A DNA stretch of 64,000 nucleotides from positions 124,001-188,000 of the forward strand of contig CAWGLV010000001.1 of assembly GCA_963823495.1 (NCBI GenBank). Direction: 5' to 3'. Positions 18,535 through 26,444 of this stretch are shown one piece after another. The notes beneath the pieces are model-generated. The model did no database searches and had not been told where the DNA came from. It worked only from the letters and a program-made list of their open reading frames with translations. Positions within the stretch are counted from its first letter, which is position 1, and the number at the start of each line of letters is the position of its first letter. This DNA comes from DATDAH01 sp963823495. Lineage in GTDB: Bacteria > Actinomycetota > Acidimicrobiia > Acidimicrobiales > DATDAH01. The position numbers and the translations under genes were made by a program.

Positions 18535-19397
18535 CGGGTGCCCCGGTCGATGTCCACCGACACGGGGACCGAGCCGTGGCCCGGGTCGTCCTCACCGACG
18601 GACTCGATCTTGACCTCGTCGCCGGCGGCCAGGCCGAGGTCCACCGACGCCGGGTGCCGGTCCAGGCACACCGCCAGCAGGCCGTACGAGTCGAGCACCA
18701 GGCCGACGTCCGGACCCAACTCGGCATAGGACGTGGCCCGCCGGGCCAGGCGGGAGCGCTCCCCCGTCACGAGGCGGACGCGCTCGCCGAGGTGCTCGAC
18801 GTCGTCGGGGCCGACGTTGAGCTGGGCGTTGCCGAAGCGGTCCACCCACAGGACCTGGGCGGCGACGGCCTGGCCGTCGGTGAAGGGCAGCGGGATCATC
18901 CCGGGCTGGAGGCCGGAAGGCTCGATGAGCGTCCCCAGTTCCTCGAGCGCGACGCCGGCACAGAGGTGGGCCGCAGCCGGGGCGAAGACGTCACGGCCGT
19001 CGAAGGTGGCCCCGGGCGAGGGCAGGTGGTAGTCGGTGTTGGTCAACTCGACGACCCGGTCGGCGCCCCCCACCATGCCGACTGCGGCCGCCAGCAGGCC
19101 GTTGTCCGGGCCGACCAGGACGGACTCCCCACTGCCCACTTCGACCGCCACGGCCCGGCGGTCGGTGCCGACGCCGGGGTCGACCACCGCGAGCACCACC
19201 CCGGGCACGAGGTACTGCGCGGCCCGAGCCAGGGCCAGGCTGCCGGCGCGCACGTCGTGGGGCGGGATCTCGTGGGTGACGTCGATGACCGTCGCCAGGG
19301 GCTCGATGGCCCGGATGACCGACTTGACCACCCCGACGAACTCGTCGCCGGTGCCGTAGTCGGACAGGAACGAGATGGTGCCGTATCGGTGCTTCAT
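18531..19397 (-). CDS. S-adenosyl-L-methionine hydroxide adenosyltransferase family protein (DUF62)
   Basis: The 288-aa protein starts TISFLSDYGTGDEFVGVVK (residues 7-25), the DUF62 signature with the SAM-binding Asp. It also has DVTHEIPPHDV, VVDPGVGT, VGPDNGLL and the C-terminal DRFGNAQLN motif. Characterised members hydrolyse SAM to adenosine and methionine; the same fold includes fluorinase and chlorinase. No feature here argues for halogenation. ATG at 19397; a TACCGT hexamer lies 10 nt upstream. A 29-aa membrane micro-ORF is coupled to its stop codon. Confidence 0.9.
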   Translation of the reverse strand: MKHRYGTISFLSDYGTGDEFVGVVKSVIRAIEPLATVIDVTHEIPPHDVRAGSLALARAAQYLVPGVVLAVVDPGVGTDRRAVAVEVGSGESVLVGPDNGLLAAAVGMVGGADRVVELTNTDYHLPSPGATFDGRDVFAPAAAHLCAGVALEELGTLIEPSGLQPGMIPLPFTDGQAVAAQVLWVDRFGNAQLNVGPDDVEHLGERVRLVTGERSRLARRATSYAELGPDVGLVLDSYGLLAVCLDRHPASVDLGLAAGDEVKIESVGEDDPGHGSVPVSVDIDRGTR

Positions 19398-19440
19398 CGC
19401 GGGGACGACGGTAGGCCCGGTCAGGCCCGGTGGCGCGGGG

Positions 19441-19629
19441 TCAACCGGCCTGCGTGTAGCGGGACCCGAGGAACTGCTCGAGGTCGTCGGTGTTGATGCG
19501 GAACGACTTCCCCACGCGTAGCGCGCGCAGGTCCCCGGCCTCGATGAGGCGGTACACCGTCATGCTCGACACCCGCAGGAGATCAGCCACCTCAGCCACG
19601 GTCAGGAACCGGGCGCGCGCCTCATCCAC
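19441..19629 (-). CDS. Small excisionase-type/BldC-like HTH DNA-binding protein
   Basis: The 62-aa protein is one winged-helix MerR-like domain: FLTVAEVADLLRVSSMTVYRL, then LIEAGDLRALRVGKSFRINTDDLEQFL. The single-domain size matches BldC and the small excisionase-like regulators of actinobacteria. It lies 46 nt downstream of proC on the same strand. A comparable small HTH gene follows proC in Mycobacterium tuberculosis (Rv0500-Rv0500A), so the arrangement appears conserved. GTG start at 19629. The target is unknown. Confidence 0.88.
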   Translation of the reverse strand: MDEARARFLTVAEVADLLRVSSMTVYRLIEAGDLRALRVGKSFRINTDDLEQFLGSRYTQAG

Positions 19630-19675
19630 GTTGTTACCCCTAACTCCGCTGCCCAGAGCCTAAACCAGGCAGCGA

Positions 19676-20458
19676 TCAGGTGCCCAGCTCACGGGACCGT
19701 TCGGTGGCGGCCACCACCGCGTCGAGGAATGCGGCCCGGACCCCCGCCTGCTCCAGGGCGCGGAGGCCGACGGCCGTGGTCCCGCCGGGGGAGGTCACCG
19801 CGGCACGGAGGGTCTCGGGCCCGTCGTCGCCCTCGGCCAGGAGCCGGGCGGAGCCCACCAGGGTCTGCACCGCCAACTCGGTGGCCACCGGTCGCGGCAG
19901 GCCGACCAGCACCCCGGCCTCGACGAGCGCCTCGACGACCAGGAACACATAGGCCGGGCCCGATCCGGACAGGCCGGTGACGGCGTCCAGCAGCGGCTCG
20001 GCGACCCGGACCACCGTGCCGACGGCGGTGAGGATCTGCTCGGCCCAGTCCAGGTCGTCGGCTCCCGCAGCCGCGCCGCCGGCGATGGCCGCCGCCCCCG
20101 CGCCGACCAGGGCGGGGGTGTTGGGCATCGCCCGCACGATCGGCGTGCCCCTTGGGAGCGCGGCCTCCAGGTCGGCCAGCCGGACACCGGCGGCGATGGA
20201 GAGCACGCGACCGGCGTCGGGGCCCAGGGCGGCACAGGCGGCGGGGATGTCACCCGGCTTGGTGGCCAGGACGGTGCCCTCGGCCGGGCCCGCCCCCTCG
20301 GACACCTCGACCCCGCCGAAGCGCGCCGCCAGCTCGGCCCGACGGGGGCCCAGGGCCTCCACGACCCGCAGTTCACCGGCAGGGGCCCATTCCGCCGCCA
20401 ACAGCCCGGCCAGGAGGGCCTCGCCCATCCGTCCCCCGCCGACCAGTTGCAGGCGCAC
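19676..20458 (-). CDS. proC: Pyrroline-5-carboxylate reductase
   Basis: Catalyses the last step of proline synthesis with NAD(P)H. The N-terminal Rossmann motif reads LQLVGGGRMGEALLAGLL (residues 3-20). The family blocks IVRAMPNTPALVGAGAAAI and the C-terminal signature AVTGLSGSGPAYVFLVVEALVEAG with AVTSPGGTTAVGLRALE are clear. 260 aa is normal. It begins 8 nt after the M23 peptidase stop, so it is probably cotranscribed with it, with the small HTH gene following. Confidence 0.94.
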   Translation of the reverse strand: MRLQLVGGGRMGEALLAGLLAAEWAPAGELRVVEALGPRRAELAARFGGVEVSEGAGPAEGTVLATKPGDIPAACAALGPDAGRVLSIAAGVRLADLEAALPRGTPIVRAMPNTPALVGAGAAAIAGGAAAGADDLDWAEQILTAVGTVVRVAEPLLDAVTGLSGSGPAYVFLVVEALVEAGVLVGLPRPVATELAVQTLVGSARLLAEGDDGPETLRAAVTSPGGTTAVGLRALEQAGVRAAFLDAVVAATERSRELGT

Positions 20459-20466
20459 GATCGCCC

Positions 20467-21576
20467 CTAGGGCAGGTAGGCCATGGGGTCGTAGGGCGCC
20501 CCGTTGATGCGGGTCTCGAAGTGCAGGTGGGGACCGGTGCAGGAGCCGGTGCAGCCGACGGTGCCGATCTGCTGACCCCGGGTCACCGAGCCGCTGCTCA
20601 CATAGATCGTGGTCTGGTGGGCGTACAGGGTGACCATGCCGTCGCCGTGGTCGATCAGGACGCAGTTGCCGTAGCCACCGCCACAGCCCCCGATGACGGT
20701 GCCGTCGTTGGCGGCGTAGATCGGCTGGCCCGACGGGGCGCCGATGTCGATGCCGGCGTGGAGCCGGCCCCAGCGCTGACCGTAGGGGGAGGTCACGGGG
20801 CCGCTCGTCGGCCAGATCAGGCCGGCGGCGCTGGGGGGGGTGTCGATGGAGCCGCCGGGGCCGACGGGTGCCTGGGAGGCCTGCGCCAGCGCCGCACGGA
20901 TCGAGGCCTCCTCGGCGGCCAGGGCGTCGACCTCCTCCTGTACGTGCTCGATGCGTTCCTCGAGGGCGCCCTGCAGTCGCTGCTGCTCGGCCTGGGTGGA
21001 CCGGTACTCCTCCAGGCGGGCCTGCACCTCTGCCCGTTCGACCTCGACCGCCTGGGCGGCGTCGACCGACCGGGCCTCGGCGTCGACCAGGTCGATCTCG
21101 AGTCCGCCGAGGCGGTCCAGCACGTCGCTGTGGCGCGAGGCGATGGTGGACAGGACGGCCTCACGACGGGTCGCCGTGGTCAGGTCCGCCGTGTCCATCA
21201 CCGCCAGCGTCGGATCCGGGTTCATGTAGAGGTTGACCGCGTCCTCGTCGGCCTGCAGATCCAGCACCGCGATCTCGGCTCGCATCTCGGTGACCGCGGC
21301 TTGCGCGGCTCGGACCTCGGCCCGGGCCACCTCGAGACGTTGCTCAGCCTCCCGCTTGGCGGCCTCCTGGCGGCGGACGCGGGTGTTGGTGGCCTCCAGT
21401 GCCGCCTCCAACTCCTCGAAGTCGGCCTGCAGGACGTCGAGCTCGTGGTTGAGCTCGTCCTGTTGGTCCTCGACCTCGGCCAGGTCGTCGGCGCTCTGGG
21501 CCCATCCGGGCGCGGCCGCGGCCAGCACGAGCATCGCCAGGATGACGGCGGTGAGGCGATGGTGTCGAGCGGGCAT
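20467..21576 (-). CDS. Secreted M23 family peptidase with coiled coil (murein hydrolase activator-like)
   Basis: A signal peptide (RLTAVILAMLVLAAAAPGWAQS, residues 7 on) is followed by about 190 residues of coiled coil rich in Glu/Ala/Arg. Then comes an M23 (LytM) domain: GRLHAGIDIGAPSGQPIYAA with the Zn-binding H-x3-D, and the second His pair in TGPHLHFETRINGAPYDP. With both Zn motifs present it may be an active endopeptidase, unlike degenerate EnvC-type activators. The frame is open to 21792, but the ATG at 21576 starts the signal peptide. A promoter is predicted about 90 nt upstream. Confidence 0.9.
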   Translation of the reverse strand: MPARHHRLTAVILAMLVLAAAAPGWAQSADDLAEVEDQQDELNHELDVLQADFEELEAALEATNTRVRRQEAAKREAEQRLEVARAEVRAAQAAVTEMRAEIAVLDLQADEDAVNLYMNPDPTLAVMDTADLTTATRREAVLSTIASRHSDVLDRLGGLEIDLVDAEARSVDAAQAVEVERAEVQARLEEYRSTQAEQQRLQGALEERIEHVQEEVDALAAEEASIRAALAQASQAPVGPGGSIDTPPSAAGLIWPTSGPVTSPYGQRWGRLHAGIDIGAPSGQPIYAANDGTVIGGCGGGYGNCVLIDHGDGMVTLYAHQTTIYVSSGSVTRGQQIGTVGCTGSCTGPHLHFETRINGAPYDPMAYLP

Positions 21577-21666
21577 GGATCCTCGGGGGTCAGGACGGGA
21601 CGACGGTGACCCGGATCCGGAGGCTAGCCCTGAAGGGCGTCGCCGGATGGGACCGATCGCGCCCAG

Positions 21667-21695
21667 ACCGTAACAGAACCGTAATGGCTCTCCAA
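21667..21695 (-). promoter_or_regulatory. Predicted promoter of the M23 peptidase gene
   Basis: On the minus strand TTGGAG (21690-21695) and TACGGT (21667-21672) are separated by 17 nt. The rest of the 242-bp gap (21577-21818) holds no gene; its 21790-21820 end is unusually AT-rich for this genome. Confidence 0.45.
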
Positions 21696-21818
21696 GGACA
21701 CCCCGCCGGCCCGGTGTGCCACTGGCGGCCACCCCCGCTTCCCCGACGGGATGACGTCGACGGGCACACCGGACCACGTCCGATCGTAGCACCGAAGATC
21801 ACTGAAATACAATGATAA

Positions 21819-22376
21819 TTATTGAAACTTGCTGGCAAAGCCGAGCCGCAGCGCCGGTCGGAAGCTCTGCTCGACATAGGCCCAGCCCGACCCCAGGACC
21901 CGATCCAGTTCGACGGTCAGCGCGTCGTCATCGGCGAGGGCCTCGACACCCACGGCGCCGGTCAGGAAGACCGCCGACTCCTCGCCGATGGCGAAGCACC
22001 ATCCCCGCATCCCCAGGTTGCGCACCAGCAGGTGGCGGTAGAACTGGGCCAGGTTCTCCTCGGGGGCGGGCATCACGTAGGTCTCGTGACGCAACGTGCG
22101 CTGACCGAGCGTGAACCAGAACGTGAAGGTGTCCTTCTGCTCGCCCAGCACGCGGACATACCATCGACGCTCCCCCGGCTCACCCCGCTCGACGGCGTCG
22201 ATCATGGGATTGGCCGCCTCCGCGGCGGCGAACCACGCGTCGAGGCGGGCCTCCAGGGCGTCCAGCGCCTCAGACGACAGCGCGGCGCCCGCCGCGTCCC
22301 CGCTCAGCAGGACACCGGGGCCCGGGTGGCCAGGTCGGCGTAGAGCCGACGCAACCGGGCCGCCGTGGTGGACCAC
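21819..22376 (-). CDS. YbjN domain-containing protein downstream of mshA
   Basis: The recognisable core is a helix (ALEARLDAWFAAAEAANPM) followed by RRWYVRVLGEQKDTFTFWF and YRHLLVRNLGMRGWCFAIGE, a type III secretion chaperone-like YbjN fold. In mycobacteria a YbjN gene also follows mshA (Rv0486-Rv0487). The start is uncertain. No ATG or GTG lies near the mshA stop in this frame. The nearest GTG upstream is 22376, inside mshA; a CTG at 22307 would overlap the mshA TGA directly. The end at 21819 is firm. Function is unknown, possibly a chaperone or sensory subunit. Confidence 0.75.
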   Translation of the reverse strand: MVHHGGPVASALRRPGHPGPGVLLSGDAAGAALSSEALDALEARLDAWFAAAEAANPMIDAVERGEPGERRWYVRVLGEQKDTFTFWFTLGQRTLRHETYVMPAPEENLAQFYRHLLVRNLGMRGWCFAIGEESAVFLTGAVGVEALADDDALTVELDRVLGSGWAYVEQSFRPALRLGFASKFQ

Positions 22377-23527
22377 GTGTAGGTCCGGCCCCTCTCGGCC
22401 GCGGCCCGGCCGAACTCGCGGGCCAGCACGGGTGACCCCAGGATCTCGTCGACGTAGGCGGCGAAGTAGGTGGGGTCGCCCCCGTCGACGAGGAAGCCGG
22501 TCCGGCCGTGCTCGACGATGGAACGCAACCCGCCCACGGCGGCGGCGATCACCGGGATGCCGCAGGCGGCGGCCTCCAGCGCCACCAAGCCGAAGGACTC
22601 CGACCGACTCGGCACCAGGCACACGTCGGCGGCCCGGTAGTAGGTCGACAGCAGGTGGTGGGGCACGGGGTCGACCCACCGGATGCGATCGGCGACGCCC
22701 AGGGCCCGGGCCCGGTCCTGGACCAGGGCGAGCTCGGCCTCGCCCTGGGGGCCCGAGGGGCCGCCGACGACCACGAGGGTGGCGTCCTGACGCTCGATGC
22801 GGGCCAGGACCTCCGCGGCCACACCGACCCGCTTGAGGGGTTGGACGCGACCCACGAACAACAGGACGGGCTCGTCGCCGAGGCCCAACGCGGCGCGGGC
22901 CCCTCGCTGGTCCCCGGGGGAGAAGAACGCATGGTCCACCCCCGGCGGCACGATCTCGATGCGGTCCGCGGGCGCGTCGTAGAGCGCGGCCAACTGGCTC
23001 TCCTCGGCCGCACTGGAGGCACAGATCACATCCGAACAGCCGATGATCGAGCCCTCGGCCTCCGCTCGCCGCTCCGGCTCGGGGTCGCCGTTCTCGGCCT
23101 TCACCCGGGCCAGGGTGTGGAACGTCGAGACCAACGGCAACTCCAGCCGGTGCTTGAGCTCGTGGCCGGCCAGCCCCGACAGCCAGTAGTTGGCGTGGAT
23201 GACCTCCACCGGCTCGGCCCGGAGCCACCGCTCCACCCCGTCGATGAACGCGGGGAGGATCTCGGGCAGGTCCTCCTTGGCCAGGTCGACCGGCCCGGCG
23301 TCCACGTGCACCACCCGGAACCCCGGTTCGACGTCGACGACCTCCGGGGCCTCGTGGTCGCTGCGGCGTACGAACACCCGGCACTCGACGCCGGCCTGAC
23401 TGAGGGCTCCCACCAACTCCCGGACATAGACGTTCATCCCCCCGCTGTCGCCCGTGCCCGGCTGGGCGAGAGGCGAGGTGTGCAGGGAGAGCACAGCGGC
23501 ACGGGTCACGGCGTGGTTCAACGTCAC
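22304..23527 (-). CDS. mshA: GT4 glycosyltransferase, MshA-like (D-inositol 3-phosphate glycosyltransferase)
   Basis: MshA joins UDP-GlcNAc and inositol 3-phosphate, the first step of mycothiol synthesis. The N-terminal VLSLHTSPLAQPGTGDSGGMNVYV-like block (residues 12-35) is highly characteristic. The GT4 C-domain has LLFVGRVQPLKRV and the E-x7-E motif region SESFGLVALEAAACGIPVIA. 407 aa, slightly shorter than mycobacterial MshA. The YbjN gene follows, as in mycobacteria. Other GT4 enzymes share much of this, so the exact acceptor remains an inference. Confidence 0.85.
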   Translation of the reverse strand: MTLNHAVTRAAVLSLHTSPLAQPGTGDSGGMNVYVRELVGALSQAGVECRVFVRRSDHEAPEVVDVEPGFRVVHVDAGPVDLAKEDLPEILPAFIDGVERWLRAEPVEVIHANYWLSGLAGHELKHRLELPLVSTFHTLARVKAENGDPEPERRAEAEGSIIGCSDVICASSAAEESQLAALYDAPADRIEIVPPGVDHAFFSPGDQRGARAALGLGDEPVLLFVGRVQPLKRVGVAAEVLARIERQDATLVVVGGPSGPQGEAELALVQDRARALGVADRIRWVDPVPHHLLSTYYRAADVCLVPSRSESFGLVALEAAACGIPVIAAAVGGLRSIVEHGRTGFLVDGGDPTYFAAYVDEILGSPVLAREFGRAAAERGRTYTWSTTAARLRRLYADLATRAPVSC

Positions 23528-23545
23528 GGGTGAGCCCCGGATTCC

Positions 23546-23953
23546 CTAGTCGGCCGCCCCGCCGCCGGGCGGCGTGTCCTCGGCGCCGCCGTTCTCCCGG
23601 CGGAACGACTCATAGATGTGGATGAGGGTCTTCTTCTGGTCCTCGGTGAGGTCGCGCTCGCGGCGGATCCCGCTGACCAGGTCCGGGTGATCGTCCCGCT
23701 CGTCGAGGATCCCGGCGCGCACGTAGAGCTCCTCGGAGGAGATCTCCAGGGCCCGGGCGATCTGCCGCAGGATCTCCGCCGAGGGGTGGCGCAGGCCCCG
23801 CTCGATCTGGCTGAGGTACGGATTGGACACCCCTGCCCGCTCGGAGAGGTTGCGCAGGGAGAGCTGGCCGAGGTTGCGCTGCTCCCGGATGAACTCGCCG
23901 AGGTCGCGCCAGCGGGACTCGATCTCCCCCTTCAGCTCGTCGGTCCCGGCCAT
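23546..23953 (-). CDS. XRE family HTH transcriptional regulator
   Basis: The 135-aa protein has a helix-turn-helix: LSLRNLSERAGVSNPYLSQIERGLRHPSAEILRQIARALEI, about residues 31-72. It is followed by a charged tail with EDQKKTLIHIYESFRREN. The ATG (23953-23951) shares one base with the stop of the RsiG-like gene (TGATG), so the two are translationally coupled. That coupling makes the regulator a candidate partner in the same signalling unit. The binding site is unknown. Confidence 0.9.
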   Translation of the reverse strand: MAGTDELKGEIESRWRDLGEFIREQRNLGQLSLRNLSERAGVSNPYLSQIERGLRHPSAEILRQIARALEISSEELYVRAGILDERDDHPDLVSGIRRERDLTEDQKKTLIHIYESFRRENGGAEDTPPGGGAAD

Positions 23954-24489
23954 CAGGTCAGGAGGCCGTCGACGCTGGCTTCGCCGTCCCGGTAGCGGCG
24001 GGCGATCTCGGCCTGCAACCGGTCGAGGCGATCCTGGACCGTGCGCCGCCGCTCGGAGACCCAGCGCTCGAAGTCGACCAGCCGGTCCGCCGTGGCCGTC
24101 AGGGCGTCGGTGTCGAGGCCCCGGAGGTCCGCCAGGGCGTCGATGTCCACGATCTCGTCCAGCTCGGCGGCCAGCTCGTCGGGCACCGCGGCCACCTCCA
24201 GCCTCCGGGGTGACCGGGGCGGGGCACCGGCTGACCGGTCGCGTTCGGCCAGCAGGTCCGGGAGCTGGGCGATCAGGTCGCTCAGGTCCGCCGGGTCCCC
24301 GCCCTGGCGTCGGCGTTCGAGCTCCGCACCGACGATGTCGAGGCGACCGTGGACCATCCGGCGCACGAAGGACAGGCCCCCCTCGACCTGCTGGGCCCCA
24401 TCGCGCAGGGCGCGGACCTCAGCGAGGTCACGGCCGGTCAAGCCGTCCAGCAGGTCAGCAGCGAGGAGCTCGTCGAGCGACGCGGGCAC
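23953..24489 (-). CDS. RsiG-like anti-sigma factor with two c-di-GMP-binding motifs
   Basis: The 178-aa, mostly helical protein contains the RsiG signature E(X)3S(X)2R(X)3Q(X)3D twice. A perfect copy is E141-S145-R148-Q152-D156. A copy with His for Gln is E36-S40-R43-H47-D51. In Streptomyces venezuelae RsiG, one copy on each helix of an antiparallel coiled coil binds a c-di-GMP dimer and arms RsiG to sequester the sigma factor WhiG. Here the two motifs lie about 105 residues apart, on an N-terminal and a C-terminal helix, as in RsiG. A WhiG-type sigma gene is not in the window. It is coupled to the XRE gene downstream. Confidence 0.8.
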   Translation of the reverse strand: MPASLDELLAADLLDGLTGRDLAEVRALRDGAQQVEGGLSFVRRMVHGRLDIVGAELERRRQGGDPADLSDLIAQLPDLLAERDRSAGAPPRSPRRLEVAAVPDELAAELDEIVDIDALADLRGLDTDALTATADRLVDFERWVSERRRTVQDRLDRLQAEIARRYRDGEASVDGLLT

Positions 24490-24514
24490 GGCCCCGAGCG
24501 TACGCCCCCGCGCC

Positions 24515-25273
24515 CTACGAGGCGCCGATGATCAGCTCGTAGCCGACGACGTACAGGATGAACCAGACCACGAACCCGGCGATGATGGTGTCGCGGTGCT
24601 TGTCGAAGAGCTGCTTGGCCAGCGGGCTGTCGTAGCCGCCGATCTTGCCCAGGGCCGCCAACTCCACGACGGCCAGGATGATCAGGAAGAGCACCAGCAC
24701 CACGATGTACGAGCTGTCGTCGATCTCGCCGTAGCGGGAGGAGAAGTGGGCCGTGAAGCCCATGAACCACAGCAGTGGGATCGACATCAGGGTGTTGGCC
24801 CACGAGGCCCGCGCCGCGGGCTTGGCCCGCTTCGCCGCCTCGGGATCCGCCTCGCCCCCCTCGGCCACCTGGCGGGCCGAGCCGATGATGACCTGCTGGG
24901 CCGGCCAGATCACCAGCCACACGTTGAGGAACATGGTCGTGCCGAAGAGGGCGCCGATCAGGATGGACAACCCGGCCGAGGTGGTCCAGAAGTCGTCGAA
25001 CTGGGAACCCAGGTACTTCTGGACGCCGAGGATCCACACGCCGGAGAGGAAGGTGAGCAGGGCACCGAAGCGGAACCACCACAGAGCCCGCCAGGTGATG
25101 GTGCGCATCGCCTCGGACCGGGTGCTGTCGCTGACCTCGGCGAAGGCCGGGGTCTGGACGAAGTTGAAGTAGTAGAGCATCCCGATCCAGGTGATCCCGG
25201 CCAGGAAGTGGACGTAGCGGCCGAGCATCTCGCCGCCGCTGCTCGGATCCATGAAGTTGCTGAAGATCTCCAT
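24515..25273 (-). CDS. Urate-oxidase N-terminal domain (PuuD-like) membrane protein
   Basis: The 252-aa protein has about six transmembrane segments. The signature GRYVHFLAGITWIGMLYYFNF (residues 18-38) is typical of the PuuD/urate hydroxylase membrane domain. The C-terminal cytochrome c domain of full PuuD is absent. Several His (H22, plus HFSSRYG) may bind heme. No purine genes are nearby, so a urate role is doubtful; the domain also occurs in uncharacterised membrane proteins. The ATG at 25273 is chosen because the open frame beyond it is a shadow of the upstream gene. Gap to upstream gene 16 nt. Confidence 0.75.
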   Translation of the reverse strand: MEIFSNFMDPSSGGEMLGRYVHFLAGITWIGMLYYFNFVQTPAFAEVSDSTRSEAMRTITWRALWWFRFGALLTFLSGVWILGVQKYLGSQFDDFWTTSAGLSILIGALFGTTMFLNVWLVIWPAQQVIIGSARQVAEGGEADPEAAKRAKPAARASWANTLMSIPLLWFMGFTAHFSSRYGEIDDSSYIVVLVLFLIILAVVELAALGKIGGYDSPLAKQLFDKHRDTIIAGFVVWFILYVVGYELIIGAS

Positions 25274-25289
25274 GGGTGCGGAGACTAGT

Positions 25290-26132
25290 TCACAGGATCT
25301 CGGTGTAGGACCAGACGGCCACGACCCAGACCGGGCCGAGGACGATGAGCGAGTCCAGGCGCCGCACGGCCGAAGCCGGGGAGTCGGACCGGGGCAGGAT
25401 CGCCGAGCCCGCCAGCTGCCCCAGGGGGCACAGGCCCGCGGCCAGGGCCCCGAAGGCCAGCAGGGAGTTGTGCCGGAAGGGCACGAAGGTGACCACCCAG
25501 AGGGCGAAGGCGAACACCGCGATGGCGGTGAACCCGGCGAGGGGCCCCTCCACGGCGTTCTTCGACCCGGAGCCGACCAGGTAGTCGCCGGTCTCATAGA
25601 CCGAGACGAAGATGATGAGGGCCGCCGCCGCCCCGATGTCGACCCGGTAGGCGAGGGTCGGGGCGGCCGCGGCGAGGCCGACGAAGAGCCCGCACTGCAG
25701 CGTGTAGCCGACCGCGGCCAGCGGGGCGCCGCGGGCCTCGGAGGACACGACCCCGGCGGCGACGGCGGTGACCACCGAGGCCAGCACGGCGAGCCCGACG
25801 GCCTGGGGACCACCGACGGCGGAGACACCGATCGCCCCGCCGATGGCGGCGGCGACGTAGGGGTTGGGACTGCGACCGAGCGGCTGCCAGCAGCGGCCGG
25901 CCTGGAAGCCGGCGAGGGCGGCGGTCAGGCCATAGACGGTCGCCAGGGCCCAGTCCCCGACGACCAGGGCACCGGCGAGGACGAGGAACCACAGGAAGCC
26001 CAGGCGCACGTGGGGGCCGTTGACGTCGTAGGTGACCGCGTAGCGGCGGGGCCGACGGGACTGGACCTTGGCCAGGCGTTTGGCCCGGCCCCGCGGCTTG
26101 GGTGCCCGGGGTGCGGATCGGGTGTCTGACAC
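25290..26132 (-). CDS. CdsA-like polytopic membrane protein, degenerate cytidylyltransferase motif
   Basis: The 280-aa protein has a basic N-terminus and about eight hydrophobic segments. Near the C-terminus the segments GDYLVGSGSKNAVEGPLAG and PRSDSPASAVRRLDSLIVLGPV resemble the conserved end of phosphatidate cytidylyltransferase. Much of the canonical signature with the KD-x-G and PGHGG parts is missing. It may be a divergent or inactive CdsA paralogue. GTG at 26132 follows the MoaD-like stop by 7 nt, with the ribosome-binding GAGG overlapping that TGA. Confidence 0.6.
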   Translation of the reverse strand: MSDTRSAPRAPKPRGRAKRLAKVQSRRPRRYAVTYDVNGPHVRLGFLWFLVLAGALVVGDWALATVYGLTAALAGFQAGRCWQPLGRSPNPYVAAAIGGAIGVSAVGGPQAVGLAVLASVVTAVAAGVVSSEARGAPLAAVGYTLQCGLFVGLAAAAPTLAYRVDIGAAAALIIFVSVYETGDYLVGSGSKNAVEGPLAGFTAIAVFAFALWVVTFVPFRHNSLLAFGALAAGLCPLGQLAGSAILPRSDSPASAVRRLDSLIVLGPVWVVAVWSYTEIL

Positions 26133-26139
26133 CGGGACC

Positions 26140-26376
26140 TCAACCACCCGACACGGGCGGCAGCACGGCCACCTCGTCGGTGTCGCCGACGGGGCTGTCG
26201 TCGGCCACGGACTCCCCGTTGACCCAGACGCGGCACTGCTGCAGCCGGGCGGCGAAGTCCGGCCCGTAACGCTCGACCGCCGCGGCGAGGACCTCGGCCA
26301 CCGTGGCCCCCGGCACCTCGTCCTCAGACCGGCCCGCGGCCTCCCGCATGGACGCGAAGAGTCGTACCCGGGCCAT
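26140..26376 (-). CDS. MoaD/ThiS family sulfur-carrier protein
   Basis: The 78-aa ubiquitin-fold protein starts ARVRLFASMREAAGRSE and ends VAVLPPVSGG. The terminal Gly-Gly is the site of adenylation and thiocarboxylation in MoaD, ThiS and related carriers. FASMREAAG favours MoaD over ThiS. No MoaE or E1-like gene is nearby. The ATG at 26376 (second Met of the frame) matches the family start. It is probably cotranscribed with the CdsA-like gene, 7 nt apart. Confidence 0.85.
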   Translation of the reverse strand: MARVRLFASMREAAGRSEDEVPGATVAEVLAAAVERYGPDFAARLQQCRVWVNGESVADDSPVGDTDEVAVLPPVSGG

Positions 26377-26431
26377 CCCGAGCAGGGTACGCAACCGACC
26401 GCCCCGGCAAGGGGTTCGTCGTCACCGGGCC

Positions 26432-26437
26432 TAGGTT
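26432..26437 (+). promoter_or_regulatory. -10-like hexamer of the phosphatase gene
   Basis: TAGGTT ends 7 nt before the GTG at 26445; leaderless spacing and no ribosome-binding site. Confidence 0.4.
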
Positions 26438-26444
26438 CCCGACC

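Noticed and set aside
19441..19629. Phage excisionase indicating an integrated element
   Set aside because: No integrase, attachment repeats or phage genes are nearby; single-domain HTH genes after proC are a normal actinobacterial arrangement.
21577..21818. c-di-AMP (ydaO) riboswitch upstream of the M23 peptidase
   Set aside because: Cell-wall hydrolases in actinobacteria often carry it, but the conserved GGGTGAAT-type core is not found in this gap.
24515..25273. Functional urate oxidase
   Set aside because: Only the membrane domain is present, with no cytochrome c domain and no purine catabolic neighbours.
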